Assembly: GCA_964036275.1 (NCBI GenBank)
Contig: OZ038436.1
Location: 23,658,639-23,722,638, forward strand
Reading direction: 5' to 3'
DNA from: Litoditis marina
Lineage: Eukaryota; Nematoda; Chromadorea; Rhabditida; Rhabditidae
Length of the DNA: 64,000 nt
The position numbers were made by a program, and so were the translations under genes. The notes below the pieces were generated by a model. It did no database searches. It was given only the letters and a program-made list of their open reading frames with translations, and was not told the origin of the DNA. This document shows, piece after piece, positions 49,301-60,100 of this stretch. How positions within the stretch are numbered: position 1 is the first letter of the stretch; each line of letters begins with the position of its first letter.

Positions 49301-49341
49301 TGGAGTACAGGGGGTGGAGGAGGCGGTGGCGGGGGTCCCAT
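31635..49341 (-). CDS. zyx-1: Zyxin, long isoform, about 618 aa with three LIM domains
   Basis: Exons on the minus strand: 49297-49341, 48924-48993, 48610-48656, 48095-48143, 47591-47709, 47190-47273, 46980-47009, 46423-46874, 45682-45869, 45411-45502, 42614-42707, 37114-37178, 34880-34984, 33406-33453, 32805-32935, 32204-32351 and 31635-31724. All join in frame. The start is fixed by an in-frame TGA 15 nt upstream in the same exon. MG plus nine prolines opens a Pro/Ser/Gln-rich half with repeated STVPPP-like units. [16 protein letters not shown] helix precedes the LIM region: LIM1 [27 protein letters not shown]2 [27 protein letters not shown]3 [34 protein letters not shown]. This is the zyxin/LPP/TRIP6 arrangement. 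Zyxins sit at focal adhesions, actin dense bodies and nuclei. The 30-nt exon at 46980 and the 5'-most exons are less certain than the LIM exons. Confidence 0.88.
31990..32198 (-). mobile_element. tRNA-derived SINE-like copy in a zyxin intron
   Basis: Read on the minus strand it begins AGTCGTCGCCCACGGAAAGG, runs through CTGTGTACGTACACATGTCTT, an A-box-like region (CACAGTGGTTA), and the B-box-like GCTCGCAGGTCCGATCCCGG. It ends at AAATTTATAAATTTGGCACTC. It aligns along its length with 45878-46062. Its first base lies about 6 bp after the splice donor of the LIM3 exon (32204). Confidence 0.6.
35150..35225 (-). repeat. tRNA-like element (A and B boxes), probably SINE-derived
   Basis: On the minus strand TGGTCAAGTGGTTAGCCG resembles a pol III A box and GATTCGATCCCCG a B box, 35-40 nt apart. 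The would-be acceptor arms (GCTGGAG, TTCTCCG) do not pair, so a working tRNA is unlikely. It lies in the zyxin intron upstream of exon 34880-34984. The flank near 35090 carries the dispersed AAACTACAGACACAGCG motif. Confidence 0.45.
35411..35495. repeat. (AG)n microsatellite
   Basis: Mostly pure AG/GA dinucleotides with a few AAG interruptions, in a zyxin intron. The long Arg-Glu and Ser-Leu frames through it are repeat artefacts. Confidence 0.95.
36979..37104. mobile_element. MITE-like foldback, copy 1
   Basis: Ends are AAGGACGATTATGTGGACCA and TGGACCACATAGTAGTCCTT, imperfect inverted repeats next to TTTAA. The middle has a second inverted pair (GGTCCTGTAAACTGCAGTTG with TGCGGTTTGAAGGAC). 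A copy in the opposite orientation is at 51234-51355. Short, noncoding, palindromic and TTAA-flanked fits a non-autonomous DNA transposon. It lies next to the LIM1 exon of zyxin. Confidence 0.65.
39481..39517 (-). promoter_or_regulatory. GC-box pair upstream of the short zyxin start
   Basis: GGGGGCGGGGC (39481-39491) and GTGGGCGGGGCG (39506-39517) on the plus strand stand out in AT-rich intron DNA, 31-67 bp 5' of the short-isoform ATG at 39450 on the minus strand. KLF/SP factors bind such boxes, so this is a candidate internal promoter. Confidence 0.4.
41633..41705 (-). repeat. tRNA-like relic
   Basis: On the minus strand TTAGCGCAGTGACAGTGGCGG looks like the D-arm side of a tRNA and GCGGGTACGATTCCCGT like a T arm. 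Acceptor and anticodon arms are not convincing and the B box has A in place of the conserved T. I read it as a tRNA-derived repeat or pseudogene inside the long zyxin intron. Confidence 0.4.
43250..43345. repeat. (TA)n microsatellite
   Basis: About 95 bp of uninterrupted TA repeats in the large zyxin intron between exons 45411-45502 and 42614-42707. Confidence 0.95.
45040..45175. repeat. Purine tract, degenerate (GA)n
   Basis: Imperfect GAGAGA/GGGAGA/GAAAGA repeat in a zyxin intron, with strand asymmetry (almost all purine on the plus strand). No coding evidence. Confidence 0.85.
45878..46062 (+). mobile_element. tRNA-derived SINE-like copy in a zyxin intron
   Basis: Contains AGTCGTCGCC, GCTGTGTACGGACACATGTC, an A-box-like TAGCGCAGTGGCTAGC and a good B box GGTTCGATCCCGG. 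The acceptor-stem ends do not pair, so it is not a functional tRNA. It starts 9 bp from the acceptor of the zyxin exon that begins at 45869, antisense to the gene. It is the same family as 31990-32198. Confidence 0.6.
47148..47590. repeat. CACGTG-rich degenerate tandem repeat in a zyxin intron
   Basis: CACGTG occurs at 47148, 47348, 47468, 47494, 47551, 47570 and 47577. The stretch 47340-47590 is made of loose units with ATTCACGTGT, GTAGTAC and GCAGTAC. It reaches the donor of exon 47591-47709: GTACTA of the donor is part of a unit. It is either a decayed minisatellite or a cluster of E-box sites. Confidence 0.6.
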
Positions 49342-50380
49342 TGAGAAGAGTAGTCAACCGCCGAATCCAGATGAGACCAGGAACGGGCACGGGCTAGCCT
49401 GCAAGCGGAAAACGTATAAATAGTAATCGTCAAAATCATGAAAATAATAATGATAATAAAGATTTTGTTGATCATATATCGGAAAATGGTAACGTTCCAC
49501 ATTTCGTATTTAATTTTAAGCCGGCCCACGGGGTAAAACTTTTGGTCAGGTTGTGGTGCCCATTCCTTTGTTTTACCACACTTTCGAGCTCAGAAATAAT
49601 GATATTCAACAGATCTTGCAAAATGACTGGAGAAACTTGTTCTGACAACTATGGTTGAACTTTTGATCATGAACGTGTACTAAAATAATACAAGTTTGTA
49701 AATTCAGAAGCAGTGAAGAACTTCATGAGAGACAATGATTCTGTACTTGCCAAGCCATAAGACAAATTTTGGAAGCACACAACCAGAAAATATCAACCAC
49801 TCAGAGATTTCGATTCTATGACCATATTTCCGTTCCACGCTTTCATAAAATGTGCAGCTTGGATTTTTTTTGAAATACGAAAACTTTTGCGAAGTTTTTC
49901 CCAAATCCCCAAATCTGAATTAAATGGATCTTGAGAATCTTTTATTCATCCAGTTTCATTGGCTATAGTGTGATCAATAGATAGAGTGCGGCTGAGTTGG
50001 AAAAATGGATGAAAGCAAGTATTACACTGGATGGACAGCATGTATTATGAACACATTCTCAGAGAAGTTCAGGCACAATTTGGTAAACAATGTTTGACAA
50101 AATGGATTAACACAAATAGAGCAGTTAAAACACAGTCAAGAAAATAACACTGTATACCATTGCTGTCTTGTACCACTTTCGGGTATGGAAAGTTATATAG
50201 ATAGATTAGTATTTAAAGTATTGCACAGGTAAATTGGAACTCACTCTACGTTTGAACAATCAAAAAGCGCACTAAACCTCATTGTTTAGATGTTTTCTCA
50301 AACACCAAAGTTGGAGGTATTTTTGCGCACTATGCCACTGTATGCGGTGGTGCCTATTTTTTCTGTGTTTAGTAACTTAC

Positions 50381-50421
50381 CTGGGCGAGGGGTAGTGGGG
50401 AAGGGGTGATAGGTAGCTCAT
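50381..50421 (-). other. Candidate upstream zyxin exon with an earlier ATG
   Basis: On the minus strand an ATG at 50421 is followed by 13 codons (starting MSYLSPLPHYPSP) and a GTAAGT donor at 50380. Splicing to the acceptor at 49399 continues this frame through the first zyxin exons, out of register with the zyxin frame, to a TAA inside exon 47190-47273. The joined frame is 166 codons. The exon could simply be 5' UTR with an upstream frame. Its 5' limit is not visible. Confidence 0.4.
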
Positions 50422-51233
50422 GGCCCTCGGTTTGAGAGGACTACTGCTGCTCGGTTCCTCTTTTCCAGCATTACACCTATCACTCTACCATCTCTAACAC
50501 CTCCTACAATCATATTATCTCTCGCCGCTGAGATTACAAAATTTGGCTGCGAAAATGGCGCACAATGTTTTGTGTTGCTCGAATGATAGAATAATAAAAG
50601 AAGGAGTGGGGACCAGGCGACGTAGTAAATTCAACCCGCAATATCTCCTGGGGACTATAGGGTCCGCGTTTTCTAAAGCAAGTCTATACGGTGTTTGTCG
50701 TCTTTTCCGATTGTAGTTTCATCCTGTTACTTTGGGGCGAAATTCGAGAGGCACAGTGTTTATCGAGATCGCACTACAACAAAGATTTGGTCACTCCCTA
50801 TATCTTCCCGGAACCTGCGAGATGAGAGATGGGGAGTAATGTACCATTTTCTTCCAAAAGAGGTTGAGAAGGGCCGGTAGTACAATCGCCCTTCACGCGA
50901 TTTTCCCAGGATTTGTATTAGGTGGGGATGATAGTACTGCGAGGGGCGGGGTGATTGTTAGGTTATGGGGGGGGGGGGGGGATTGTACACTTTTCCCCAG
51001 AAATATTTGAAGGAAAAATATGCTATCATGTTTGTGTACTTATTTAGTTTTTCTTTACATTCAGCTTTTGTTTCCGATTGAATCATAGATCCCCTGAAAG
51101 ACTTCTTAATTGGGCGAATTGGTTCGTTAATCACATTTTTGGTGTTAAAAGAAAACACATTTTTGGGACGCACAACCATATTTTGTTCCAATTTAAAGGA
51201 TGACTTTTTCAAAAGCAAGTTGTTTTCCAGCTT

Positions 51234-51355
51234 ATAGAAGGGCGATTATGTGGTCCAATCGCAACGCTTCAGTCCTTTAAACTGCAATACATTTTTCAAT
51301 TGCAGTTTAAAGGACCGTTGACACAGGATTGGTCCACATAATCGTCCTTCTTTAA
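51234..51355. mobile_element. MITE-like foldback, copy 2
   Basis: GAAGGGCGATTATGTGGTCC and GGTCCACATAATCGTCCTTC form long terminal inverted repeats. An inner pair (CAGTCCTTTAAACTGCAATA with TTGCAGTTTAAAGGAC) makes the whole element nearly palindromic. It is the inverted homologue of 36979-37104. Confidence 0.65.
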
Positions 51356-53353
51356 TACCAGCTTCAGGGCCAACGTTGAAAATCAAGTTGAATTTGAATG
51401 TTACTTCGTAAACTTATCAGTGAAGGACAAAAGAACAGCGAACAGGTTTTGATAAGAAATAGTGCTTGTTGACGTTATGAACAAATAGGAATTCTCCGTA
51501 GCGATCAGCAAAGCATATCGCTCACACTACTTTTGGTGCTTCCAAACAAAAATAAACTATGCTCGAACACTCACGCAGCAACACAAAAACATGTATAAAT
51601 ATTAATAATAATAATACATAGAAAGATATCAAGTAAACGATAATCAAAATAGAGAAATCTCTAAAAAAGTGTTTTGGTTTTCATGTAGTTTCAATTGAAC
51701 AGGTCTATTTCTTGGTTATAAAACGCGAAGTTCGACTGACTAAAAATTTAAGAGGTTCATTTTGAGAAAAATGCGGGAATTTTACGAGGACGGACGTGTG
51801 AGTCATCTGTGTACATATCGTAGACAAAGAATAATTCGCGTGAAACTCGATAAACACAGCAGAAAAAACGGATGCTCGGTAAATATGGCGTAATTTACAG
51901 GTTTTTGATGTAATTTACAGGTGATCGCTAATTTTGATGCATGGCGAAAAGTTGAATTCGTACACTCCCTGTCTTTTTTAACAAGGAAAAAATCTCTGAA
52001 ATCGACAAAAAAACTGAATGCTCTGGCAGTTCTTCATACATACAAATTCACCTATATTTTGATACTTTGTATTTATGAGTATAAATATTATAAATATACC
52101 TATGTGACTCTCTATGATCGCATGTATTAGTACTTTCTCGCGGACATCATGAACAACCAATGTGAACTGGACCTTTCAACTAGTCTCGTGTACATGCAAA
52201 TTTATCCTGGTGGCGAGAGAGCAGGAGAGTGAGTGAGGGAGGGAGAGAGCGAGAAAGAAGGAAAGAAGCAGAGAGAGGGGGAGGATGGAGCGGAAATTAT
52301 ATAATAATTGAAAAACATATAAACACTCATCCGGTCTTGTTAAACTTCAAATGGTAGTCACATTTTTCATAGTGCATTCCTTGAGAAACAATTCGTGGAA
52401 CTGGCGGCAATGGTTAATCATCTATCATGAGTCATCACCAATGATTTATGTTCTATTCTCTTTCATTATTGTTCATACAATGTTCCGTTCGCATTATATT
52501 ATCTGTATAGAAACAGAGTTGCACTTTTTGGAAACTGACAGAAAAGTTGAAAAGTGGAATATGATCACGATGAGTTTATCTTTAGGGTCAGTTGTAATAT
52601 TTGAAAAATTGGACCTAGTCCCGAGAGTGTTGGTGTTTTTAGTACACAATATAGTTTTTTTTCTTGAAGAATCCACAAATCTCTATTTCGCTTGGTATAA
52701 GGTTAGGTTTGAGCTCGATCTTAATGATGCATTCATTCGAGTACAAGTATAAGATAAGGAATGAATATAAAACACTACAAACGCCCTGAAGGTAATTTCG
52801 AATCTGATTCGATGTTATTCGACATTTCACTCATAAAACTTGTGATCAAATTGCGATTGACCTATTTTCTGTTGATGATTTATGTTATGTCATGCTTCAA
52901 GTAAACCAGACACATAAAAGATTCGGAAACATCCAGTTCTTTTCATCATGTTATACTTGGAAGGAATGTTGTGTTTACACGGTGTATGCTACTGTTCAAT
53001 TACAGTATTATTGTTTTGCTCACTTCTCAGAGGGATGAAGTCAGTATTGTTTATATATTCCTCATAGTTCTTGAGTATACTATTAGTTATTTATTCATGT
53101 ACTACTGTATATGAACCTTCCGCATCTTGGTGTATACTTAGTTTGTAATGATTATATTTTACAACATCTGATTTCGAAGAGATTATGAAATGTTAGATTG
53201 GCATGAAAGAATGAAGAAACAGAAGTAGAATGTGGACTGCCCTTTGGAAAGACGGGAAATAAGTAGGTAGTCAAATAAGAACCGGCGAGATTATAAACTC
53301 TAGCAAATACAACTTGAGGGGATAGGGAAATTGTGGACATTGAGAAGTAAAGT

Positions 53354-53477
53354 TCTCTCTCTCTTTCTCTCTCCCTATCTCTCTCTCTGTCTCTCTCTCT
53401 CTCTGTCTCTTTCTTCTCTCTCGCTTTCTAGCTTTCTCTCTTTCTCTCATTCTCTCTCTCTCTCTTCTCTCTCTATA
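53354..53477. repeat. (CT)n microsatellite
   Basis: Imperfect CT/TCTCTTT repeat of about 120 bp in intergenic DNA. The Ser/Leu-rich frame through it is an artefact. Confidence 0.95.
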
Positions 53478-55265
53478 CTACTAACTCTCCCACGATCAAG
53501 AATCAAACAAAAAAAGAGATAAGAGAACGAAATGAATGGGAAAGGATCCATATCAATCGATGGGTGTGAACATTCCACAAAGTTTCAACGTATCTCTGTT
53601 GGAAAGTGAATGGCGAGACCGATAAATAGCGAACGGTTAGTCCCCGAATCTGACCCACATTCATGATGTTATAATTATGACTTTTGTCAAACATATGATC
53701 GTTTCCGCTACCTAAAAACGAGCAGTTCAACTATTGAAGAACCTGTTTCTGACTTAGAAAGATATATTCTCGCTGAAACTATTATTACGGAAGGGGGAGA
53801 TACAAGATACATCCCTTGTTTTTTTCAATAAAAGAAATCTCACCCCATGTCGAACTTTCTAGTTCAACACTAGCCTGTTGTGGATTTAAACAGATTACAA
53901 TAAAAAACTTTGAATGATGTAAAATGCAAACTAGAAAAGTGGGGTCGACTGTTTTAGTATGGACAGCTGGAGGGTGAATCGGTGTAATATGAGTTGGGTA
54001 GAATAGACAGGGAGAGGGTGCGCATTACTATGAATAGAGATGGATAGACAACTTGCCGAGAAATATCTCAACAGAAGAAAGGGAAGAAAGAATGATTTAA
54101 CGAGTCAGTTTTACGACTTCGTTCAGTACCGAACCAACCCAATGGGGGGGGGGGGAGTTAGAGTGAAAATGCTAGATAACCCTACCCATCTGTTCTGAAC
54201 GGTTAAACACTGTCTGCAGCAAAACTAAGCTAGCTCACTAAAAACTGTGAACTTCAATATTCGAAAATGCTGGGAAAAAAATACTCGGATAGAAGCTGTA
54301 CTTAGTGAACGTGTAGTTAGTGAACGTGAATTATTCGTAGGTTCCACCGAGACCAAACTATAAATAGAGCAGAACGAGAACGATTGACCGTTATAGCCAG
54401 CCAGCAGCCTTTCTTGGAGGCACTCATCCACCAACCAACCAGCTGGACATTACAATTTTTCCACCACGCCAGTTGGAATATTACCAGAATTCAAATCCAT
54501 GAATATTTCTAGTTCTATGAGATGAGGCGTTAGTTGTCCGCTATCTTTTCATTATGGAAATTGATTATTTTCACATTTCCCTCAAACGAATATTCATTTC
54601 AGAACTTGGTATTGTATGTAAATGTGTTTCTTACACATTGTGTTTGATTGCCTCGATACACTAATACCCGTAAAAACATTTTATTTCATCTCAGCTCATC
54701 ATTGTGAACATTCTGGGAGATAGTATTCATTTACGTTTACACATGAAGCGTGATGAGATGAAAGATTAAAAAAACATAATATGTAAGCATTTTTCTTTCT
54801 CGCGTTTTGGTCATTTTCTTACTAGGTACTTGATTTACTTCAAACTCGATACTTGATCAACTTGACTCAATAATCTTGATTTGAACTTATTCACAAACTG
54901 AAGTCAACAAGTACGCCATTGTTTTCGTTACATTCCTTATTTCACGTCTGTTTCAAGGGATGTTCAGCAAACGTGCTCCATCGAACACCGTACCTTTCAA
55001 AGTCACAACATTGACACTTTTCACTTTTTGACTTTTTCACATTTTGAGTTTTCGAAATGTTCAAGTTAGGAAGTTCAAGTTAGTTATCTTGTTACTGGTT
55101 GAAGTTATATCCAGTACCTCTGTATTAACTATAAAAGATTGTATGGAAAACTTGATAATACCGTTAAATAAGCGAACATTACTGTCGTCCCTATTCCTTC
55201 CTTATTTCTTTTTTAAATAAAACATTCTCATACTTCCGTCCCTCACCTTATCTCAATTTATTTCA

Positions 55266-55275
55266 TTTCTTTCAG
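55266..55275 (+). promoter_or_regulatory. Acceptor 9 nt before the C18orf32-homologue ATG
   Basis: TTTCTTTCAG ends at 55275 and the ATG is at 55285. This is the third gene in the window with a strong acceptor almost at the start codon, in line with trans-spliced leaders. Confidence 0.5.
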
Positions 55276-55284
55276 GTCGAAAAT

Positions 55285-57050
55285 ATGGTCTGTCTTCCTT
55301 GCATCATACTCCCTGTGGTTTTGGCTATCTATCTGAAGTTTATTCAGCCATTCATTCTAAGGTGAGCGATTTATTAGATATGTTCTGTTCTGAAGGGATT
55401 TACAATCGGTTTCAACTCTGAATATGATATTTCGAAAATGGTAGTTCCGTTTACTGCTCTGATGGTGCCACTTGAGCATAAATTCATCTTATAATCGTGT
55501 TTCAGGTTTCTACCGGAGCGATGGGTGAATTTCTTGGACCCCATTCTCTACCCAACATGTCCCGCCAAGCCACCAGCACCTTTTGCAGATAAAAAGGAAG
55601 CAACCTCAGGTATGTATTCGATCATCACTATTTAGCACTTCTGCAATTATCACCAATGACAAGTTGCCGACAGAATATTTCGAAACTCAAATGAATTTCA
55701 ATCAGAAAATGCGTTATGCGTTACATATTTCAAGCAGACGAAAACTGAGAAGCTCCGGTGTTTCGGTAGTGTTACACTACAACCCATTGTACATATGACT
55801 ATACAACATTACGACCCCTATACCAAGATTCACTTTTGGCATATACCATTCTTCTGGTCTTATGAAAACAGGTTCATATCAGGTCTAAAAAAAGTGAGCA
55901 TGAGCATCTCCAAAAAATAAGCATATGTCATTGAAAACACGATTTTTTTCTAATTTTAACGAGAATCTGTAACATTACCCCAAAAAAAAGGCAAAAAGTG
56001 AGCATACCCCGGTCAAAATCGGGCAAAAGTGAGGTGAATTCTATATGTAACCGGGTTTTTAGGTAACCTAACCCTTTTTTGGTAACCTATTTTTTAGGTT
56101 ACCTCAGTAGGTAACCGGATGGTAACCTAAAATGAAAAACCGGTTACATGTTTTTCTAACGCAAAATGTTGTTTTTACCGTTAGTTTTACCGGTAACCGG
56201 ATTTTAGTTTTAGGTTACTTCCAGGTTACCTACTAAGGTAACCTGAAAAAAAGGTTACCAAAAAAGGGTTAGGTTACCTGAAAACCCGGTTAGTTGTAGA
56301 ATTGGCCCAAAAGTGAGCATCAGTCGACATCAAAATAAGGGGGTATTTTACCTATGCTTCTGATTTGCTTCGCTCTTATCCAGTAGCTCATGTGGTTTTC
56401 TAGTATTGCATTTACATTACACCGAATCTTTTTTGTTCGCCCCTCTTCAGAACATTTACATAGATAGTAGAAGAAGTGAAAACAAATAGTGAAGACGTAC
56501 CACACACCAACTACCGATAAAGTTTTGTTTAGAACATTCTTTCCTTCCTGTTCGTATGGGAAAACATAATTTTAAAACAGCATAGGTAAAATTCCCCGTC
56601 GAAGTGGCGCTGACCTATGCTCATTCTTGCTCTGTTTCTCGAACTTTTTTTTAGAAGCGAAAACTGTTTGAAATGCGCTTAACGGGAGAAATAGTCACAT
56701 TTGCAGTGTATCTAGCCCGTTTTCGAGGTTACGCACGTTTATTGCACTGGCATTGAACTATTTTACCTATGATGAAAAGCAGTTGAATAAAACAATTAAA
56801 ATAATGCTAATGCGCGCGGGGAAGTCGATCACAGTTAAGGAGCTGGTTTTTGTTTAGAAGTCACTTGTCGAAGGTATCGGAACGTATCGTAATGTATGCC
56901 ATGTTTGATGATAGTCTGCTGTAATTTTGAATTATCGAATATCGATTGAAAATGTGTATTTCATAATTATAATTCGGTGTTCTTTCAGATGAGAAGCCGT
57001 CCGAACAATCATGCTGTGCAGGGGGCGATGAGTCGAAGAAGGATCTGTAA
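55285..57050 (+). CDS. C18orf32/UPF0729 family small protein, 80 aa
   Basis: Exons 55285-55361, 55506-55609 and 56989-57050 join to 81 codons including TAA. The start MVCLPCIILPVVLAIYLKF matches the family's N-terminal MVCIPC-I-P hydrophobic segment (residues about 5-28, one probable membrane hairpin or helix), followed by RFLPERWVNF and a short Lys/Glu-rich tail with a Cys-Cys pair (SCCAGG). The length equals the human protein (76 aa). Family members are associated with the ER and lipid droplets; the biochemical role is not settled. The ATG is 9 nt after a strong TTTCTTTCAG, a likely trans-splice acceptor. Intron 2 (1.4 kb) carries the large GGTAACC foldback element. Confidence 0.85.
56033..56306. 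mobile_element. Large foldback element built of GGTAACC/GGTTACC
   Basis: The left arm (56033-56160) and right arm (about 56170-56306) are imperfect inverted repeats of each other, each with GGTAACC, AACCCGGTT and CCAAAAAAGGGTTAGGTTACC-type pieces. The left arm is matched almost base for base by the reverse complement of 62055-62191. The element is noncoding and sits in intron 2 of the C18orf32 homologue. Confidence 0.75.
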
Positions 57051-57120
57051 GTTGAGGCTGCTCTAAGCTGTTTACGCTCGGATAAGTTGCATGGGTTATC
57101 AGCTATTAGCTCGACATTTG

Positions 57121-57126
57121 TTTATT
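57121..57126 (-). terminator. AATAAA (minus strand), likely poly(A) signal of the CRAL-TRIO/GOLD gene
   Basis: TTTATT on the plus strand, 10-15 nt past the TAG at 57136-57138. Cleavage would fall near 57100, still inside the 3' UTR of the convergent gene. Confidence 0.5.
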
Positions 57127-57135
57127 TCGTTTCAA

Positions 57136-60100
57136 CTATATCTTAAATGTATCTATAGGTGAAATTGTTTCTTTCTGTGATCCATTTATCCGGTTGATTC
57201 TGCAGTTAATCGTCACAGAGAACAGCCACGCTTTCTCATTTCCATACCGAATAAAGTAGTACCTGAAATTGGTAGCAATTGTTATAGTAAGTAACATTAG
57301 TAATCTTCATCTGATGTTTTGTCTCTGACTTGTTTATCTAGTAGCTCAATGCTTACCCATCATGAGGAGCGGTCCACAGCCATTTGTCACACTGTTTGAG
57401 AGCCGGTCTTTCGCAGCCAGAATATATTTCTCTCCATTTATTATCTTCTCTCTGAAATATATTCTATTCACACAATTCACAGCTATTCCGTACATCCCCC
57501 AGTTCACTTACACCTTTGATCAGAGATAAATATTCGTGATTGTCCTTACCGTGTCTTCATGACAATGGAAGATGAAATATGTAAATTCTTGTTCGGTTTG
57601 TAGATAAAACTCTAATTGGTCTCCGGCGTTCCATTTGTGCTTGTGCACTAGCAGTGACCCTGAAAGTCGTAGGTTGCGAATTTCAGAACTATTCAAGTAT
57701 TTTTTCTGGCCGAATTCCAACCACTTTTCTTCATTAGGTAATTATTCAAAATGGTTTCTGACCGGCAGATATGCTGATCGGGCTGAGCTCCACGTCGTGA
57801 GGTTTGATTTTTGGTACAGGCGAGACTGGAGTCTGAAATATGCTAAATTAGTGTATTTAAAATGTGAAGGTACTGAACGAATGATAAGAACAAACACAAA
57901 TGATAGCCGAGAAATAGTTTGTTTGTGTTTTTTATGTAGTACTCTCCAGTTCAGGGCTTGGAGTTACACCGCATGTTCACTTGTCAACTATTTTTCTCAG
58001 TACAACGAGTTCGGATTCGTGCCGGATCTATATCTCACCGGTTTTTCGGTTACCTAAGTAGGAGGTAACCGAAAAGTAACCTGTAAACGAAATTCGGTTC
58101 GCGTTCAAACTGACGAGAAAATCCAAGTTTTTCGTCAGATTGAAGTCTGATATGCTGTCTCACCTGAATAGTACACATTTCGAATTCGCCGGAAGTGGTC
58201 ATATCGTAGGATCCCCCGTACTCCACGGGCAGACACGAGATGTCTATGTGCTTGAGAAGAGCTTTGTTCGCGTCTCCAGAACAAATTATTATCTTCTCCT
58301 GAATTGGGCTCATTTCGAGTTTCGCAAAGCCGAGTTCTACTTTTTTGCGCTTCAAGTTTTTTTTAAATTTCAGACACTATATTTCAATGAAAAGTGACGC
58401 TTCGTGGAAGAACAGTGTTCTATGTACTGTTAATAAACTACGCGTTATCAAGCACAAGGTCAGTTGTTTTCCTGTTCCTGAAGTCATTTGACTCGAAATT
58501 AATGTTTGTACCTTGTAGTCGTTGGGGATGAATGGTACACATGCTTGATACAGCATATTCACGAACGCTGGAGCATTGATCACAATTATTTGCTGGATCA
58601 ATTGCGGATATTGATCGAATAACGTTCCCCACATGATACGGTAGGGACCTGGAAGTGTATTTGCTTACAGAGCAGGGAGATTTCGTATTTAAAATCGAAC
58701 TCGGTAAACACGAATATGCCACCTATTCTAGGCGGGGGACACGGCATTTACAGAGTTATGTGGGAAACTTCTGCGACTTTTGCCGCACCTTGCGTCAATA
58801 TGTTGCTGCGACGTGGGGTCGAGGAACTAGTAACCATGAGCCGAAACCATTTTTTCAAAACTTTTGGAACAGATAAGTTTGGTTGGTTCTCAGGTTCTCT
58901 CACGTGGGATAATTTATCAAAAGTAGTCCTAAGTTTGGCGGTATCCAAAAACAGTTTTTCTACTCGAGGATTGTAAATGATCCCGGTAGGTAGGGTAAAA
59001 ACAAGTTTTGAGAGGACGACCACCAGTGTATGTGAATATCCAGTGAGTACAGAACAAACTTTTTTTTATTCTTCACTCGCAACGTTTCAAGATAAATGAA
59101 CTCTTACCTGCGATAATAGATATGAGTGAAGTGCTGAAGTGGATCCCCTTGAGGTCCATGATCAGCACCCCTCCGCTCTGCTTCTCTAATCTCTCTTCTT
59201 CTTTTTGAACTCTCTGTTGCAAGTTTTCCATCATGCGAAATTTATTCTTCATGAAAGCCGTGAGCTGAAATGACGAGCTTGTTACAGTGTATGGGGCGGT
59301 TTACACATGCACCCAGGTTGCATGTGTACGAAACTATTGGTTGCTTCCAAATGCAACCGGGTTACATCTCGAATGCAACCAAATTTGTCTACAGGGAGGT
59401 ATTTTGGTTATGTAATGTGATTTCGGGCGCATTTGAGAGGTAACCTGGTTGCATTTGAAAGCAGAGTATTTTTGTACACATGCAACCGAGTTGCATTCTG
59501 GTTGCATGCAACCCGGTTGCTTGTGTAATTGGCCATTGGTGTATAACAGTAGAGAGAGAAAAAGAGAGAGAGAGACAGTGGATGAGCTTGAGAGAGTAAT
59601 ATATATAGAAAGGGAGGAAAGAGTAGTAAGAAGTGCCACTAAATGAATTTTGAGCTGTCACTCGCAAAAACTAGTCAGATCACTATGAAAATGTTGTTCT
59701 GGAGGCTTTTCGAACTTTGTTGCTTGAAAGGAACACACATCGTATCGCTAACGACACTGGTCCAACGAAAATTGACAAATTGTGTAGTTGGAGAATCTCA
59801 GAAAAACCGACTTACCATGATGTTGTCCACCAAACTAGCAATATCGATTAGACCTGTCTGCTCGAGAAGAAGAACCTGAAGTAGAAAAATGTTATAAAAC
59901 AGAAGACGGTCCCATCTCTCTCTTTCCAGTTTCTCACTCTCTTCCTCTTCTTTCTTCATCTTCTTTATCCTATCCCCTCTCTCTATCTCTCTTCCCCCCC
60001 CCCCCCACCCACCATGTTATCCTCTTCCCTATTCCGTCCCAATACAGTAACCGGAGCGTATGTCTCCATCTCCACTGCGACTTCATCCATCTCAGGAGGA

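Larger units (their letters stand above)
50422..55284. other. Intergenic region, repeat-rich
   Basis: Nearly 5 kb between the zyxin 5' end and the C18orf32 homologue. It holds the MITE-like copy 2, a poly-G foldback relic near 50880-50990, and a CT microsatellite at 53354-53477. The frame at 52351-52752 (133 codons) has no homology I recognise and no splice partners. I see no supported gene. Confidence 0.55.

Noticed and set aside
52351..52752. 133-codon plus-strand frame
   Set aside because: AT-rich intergenic DNA, no recognisable domain, no splice context and a minus-strand frame equally open in part.
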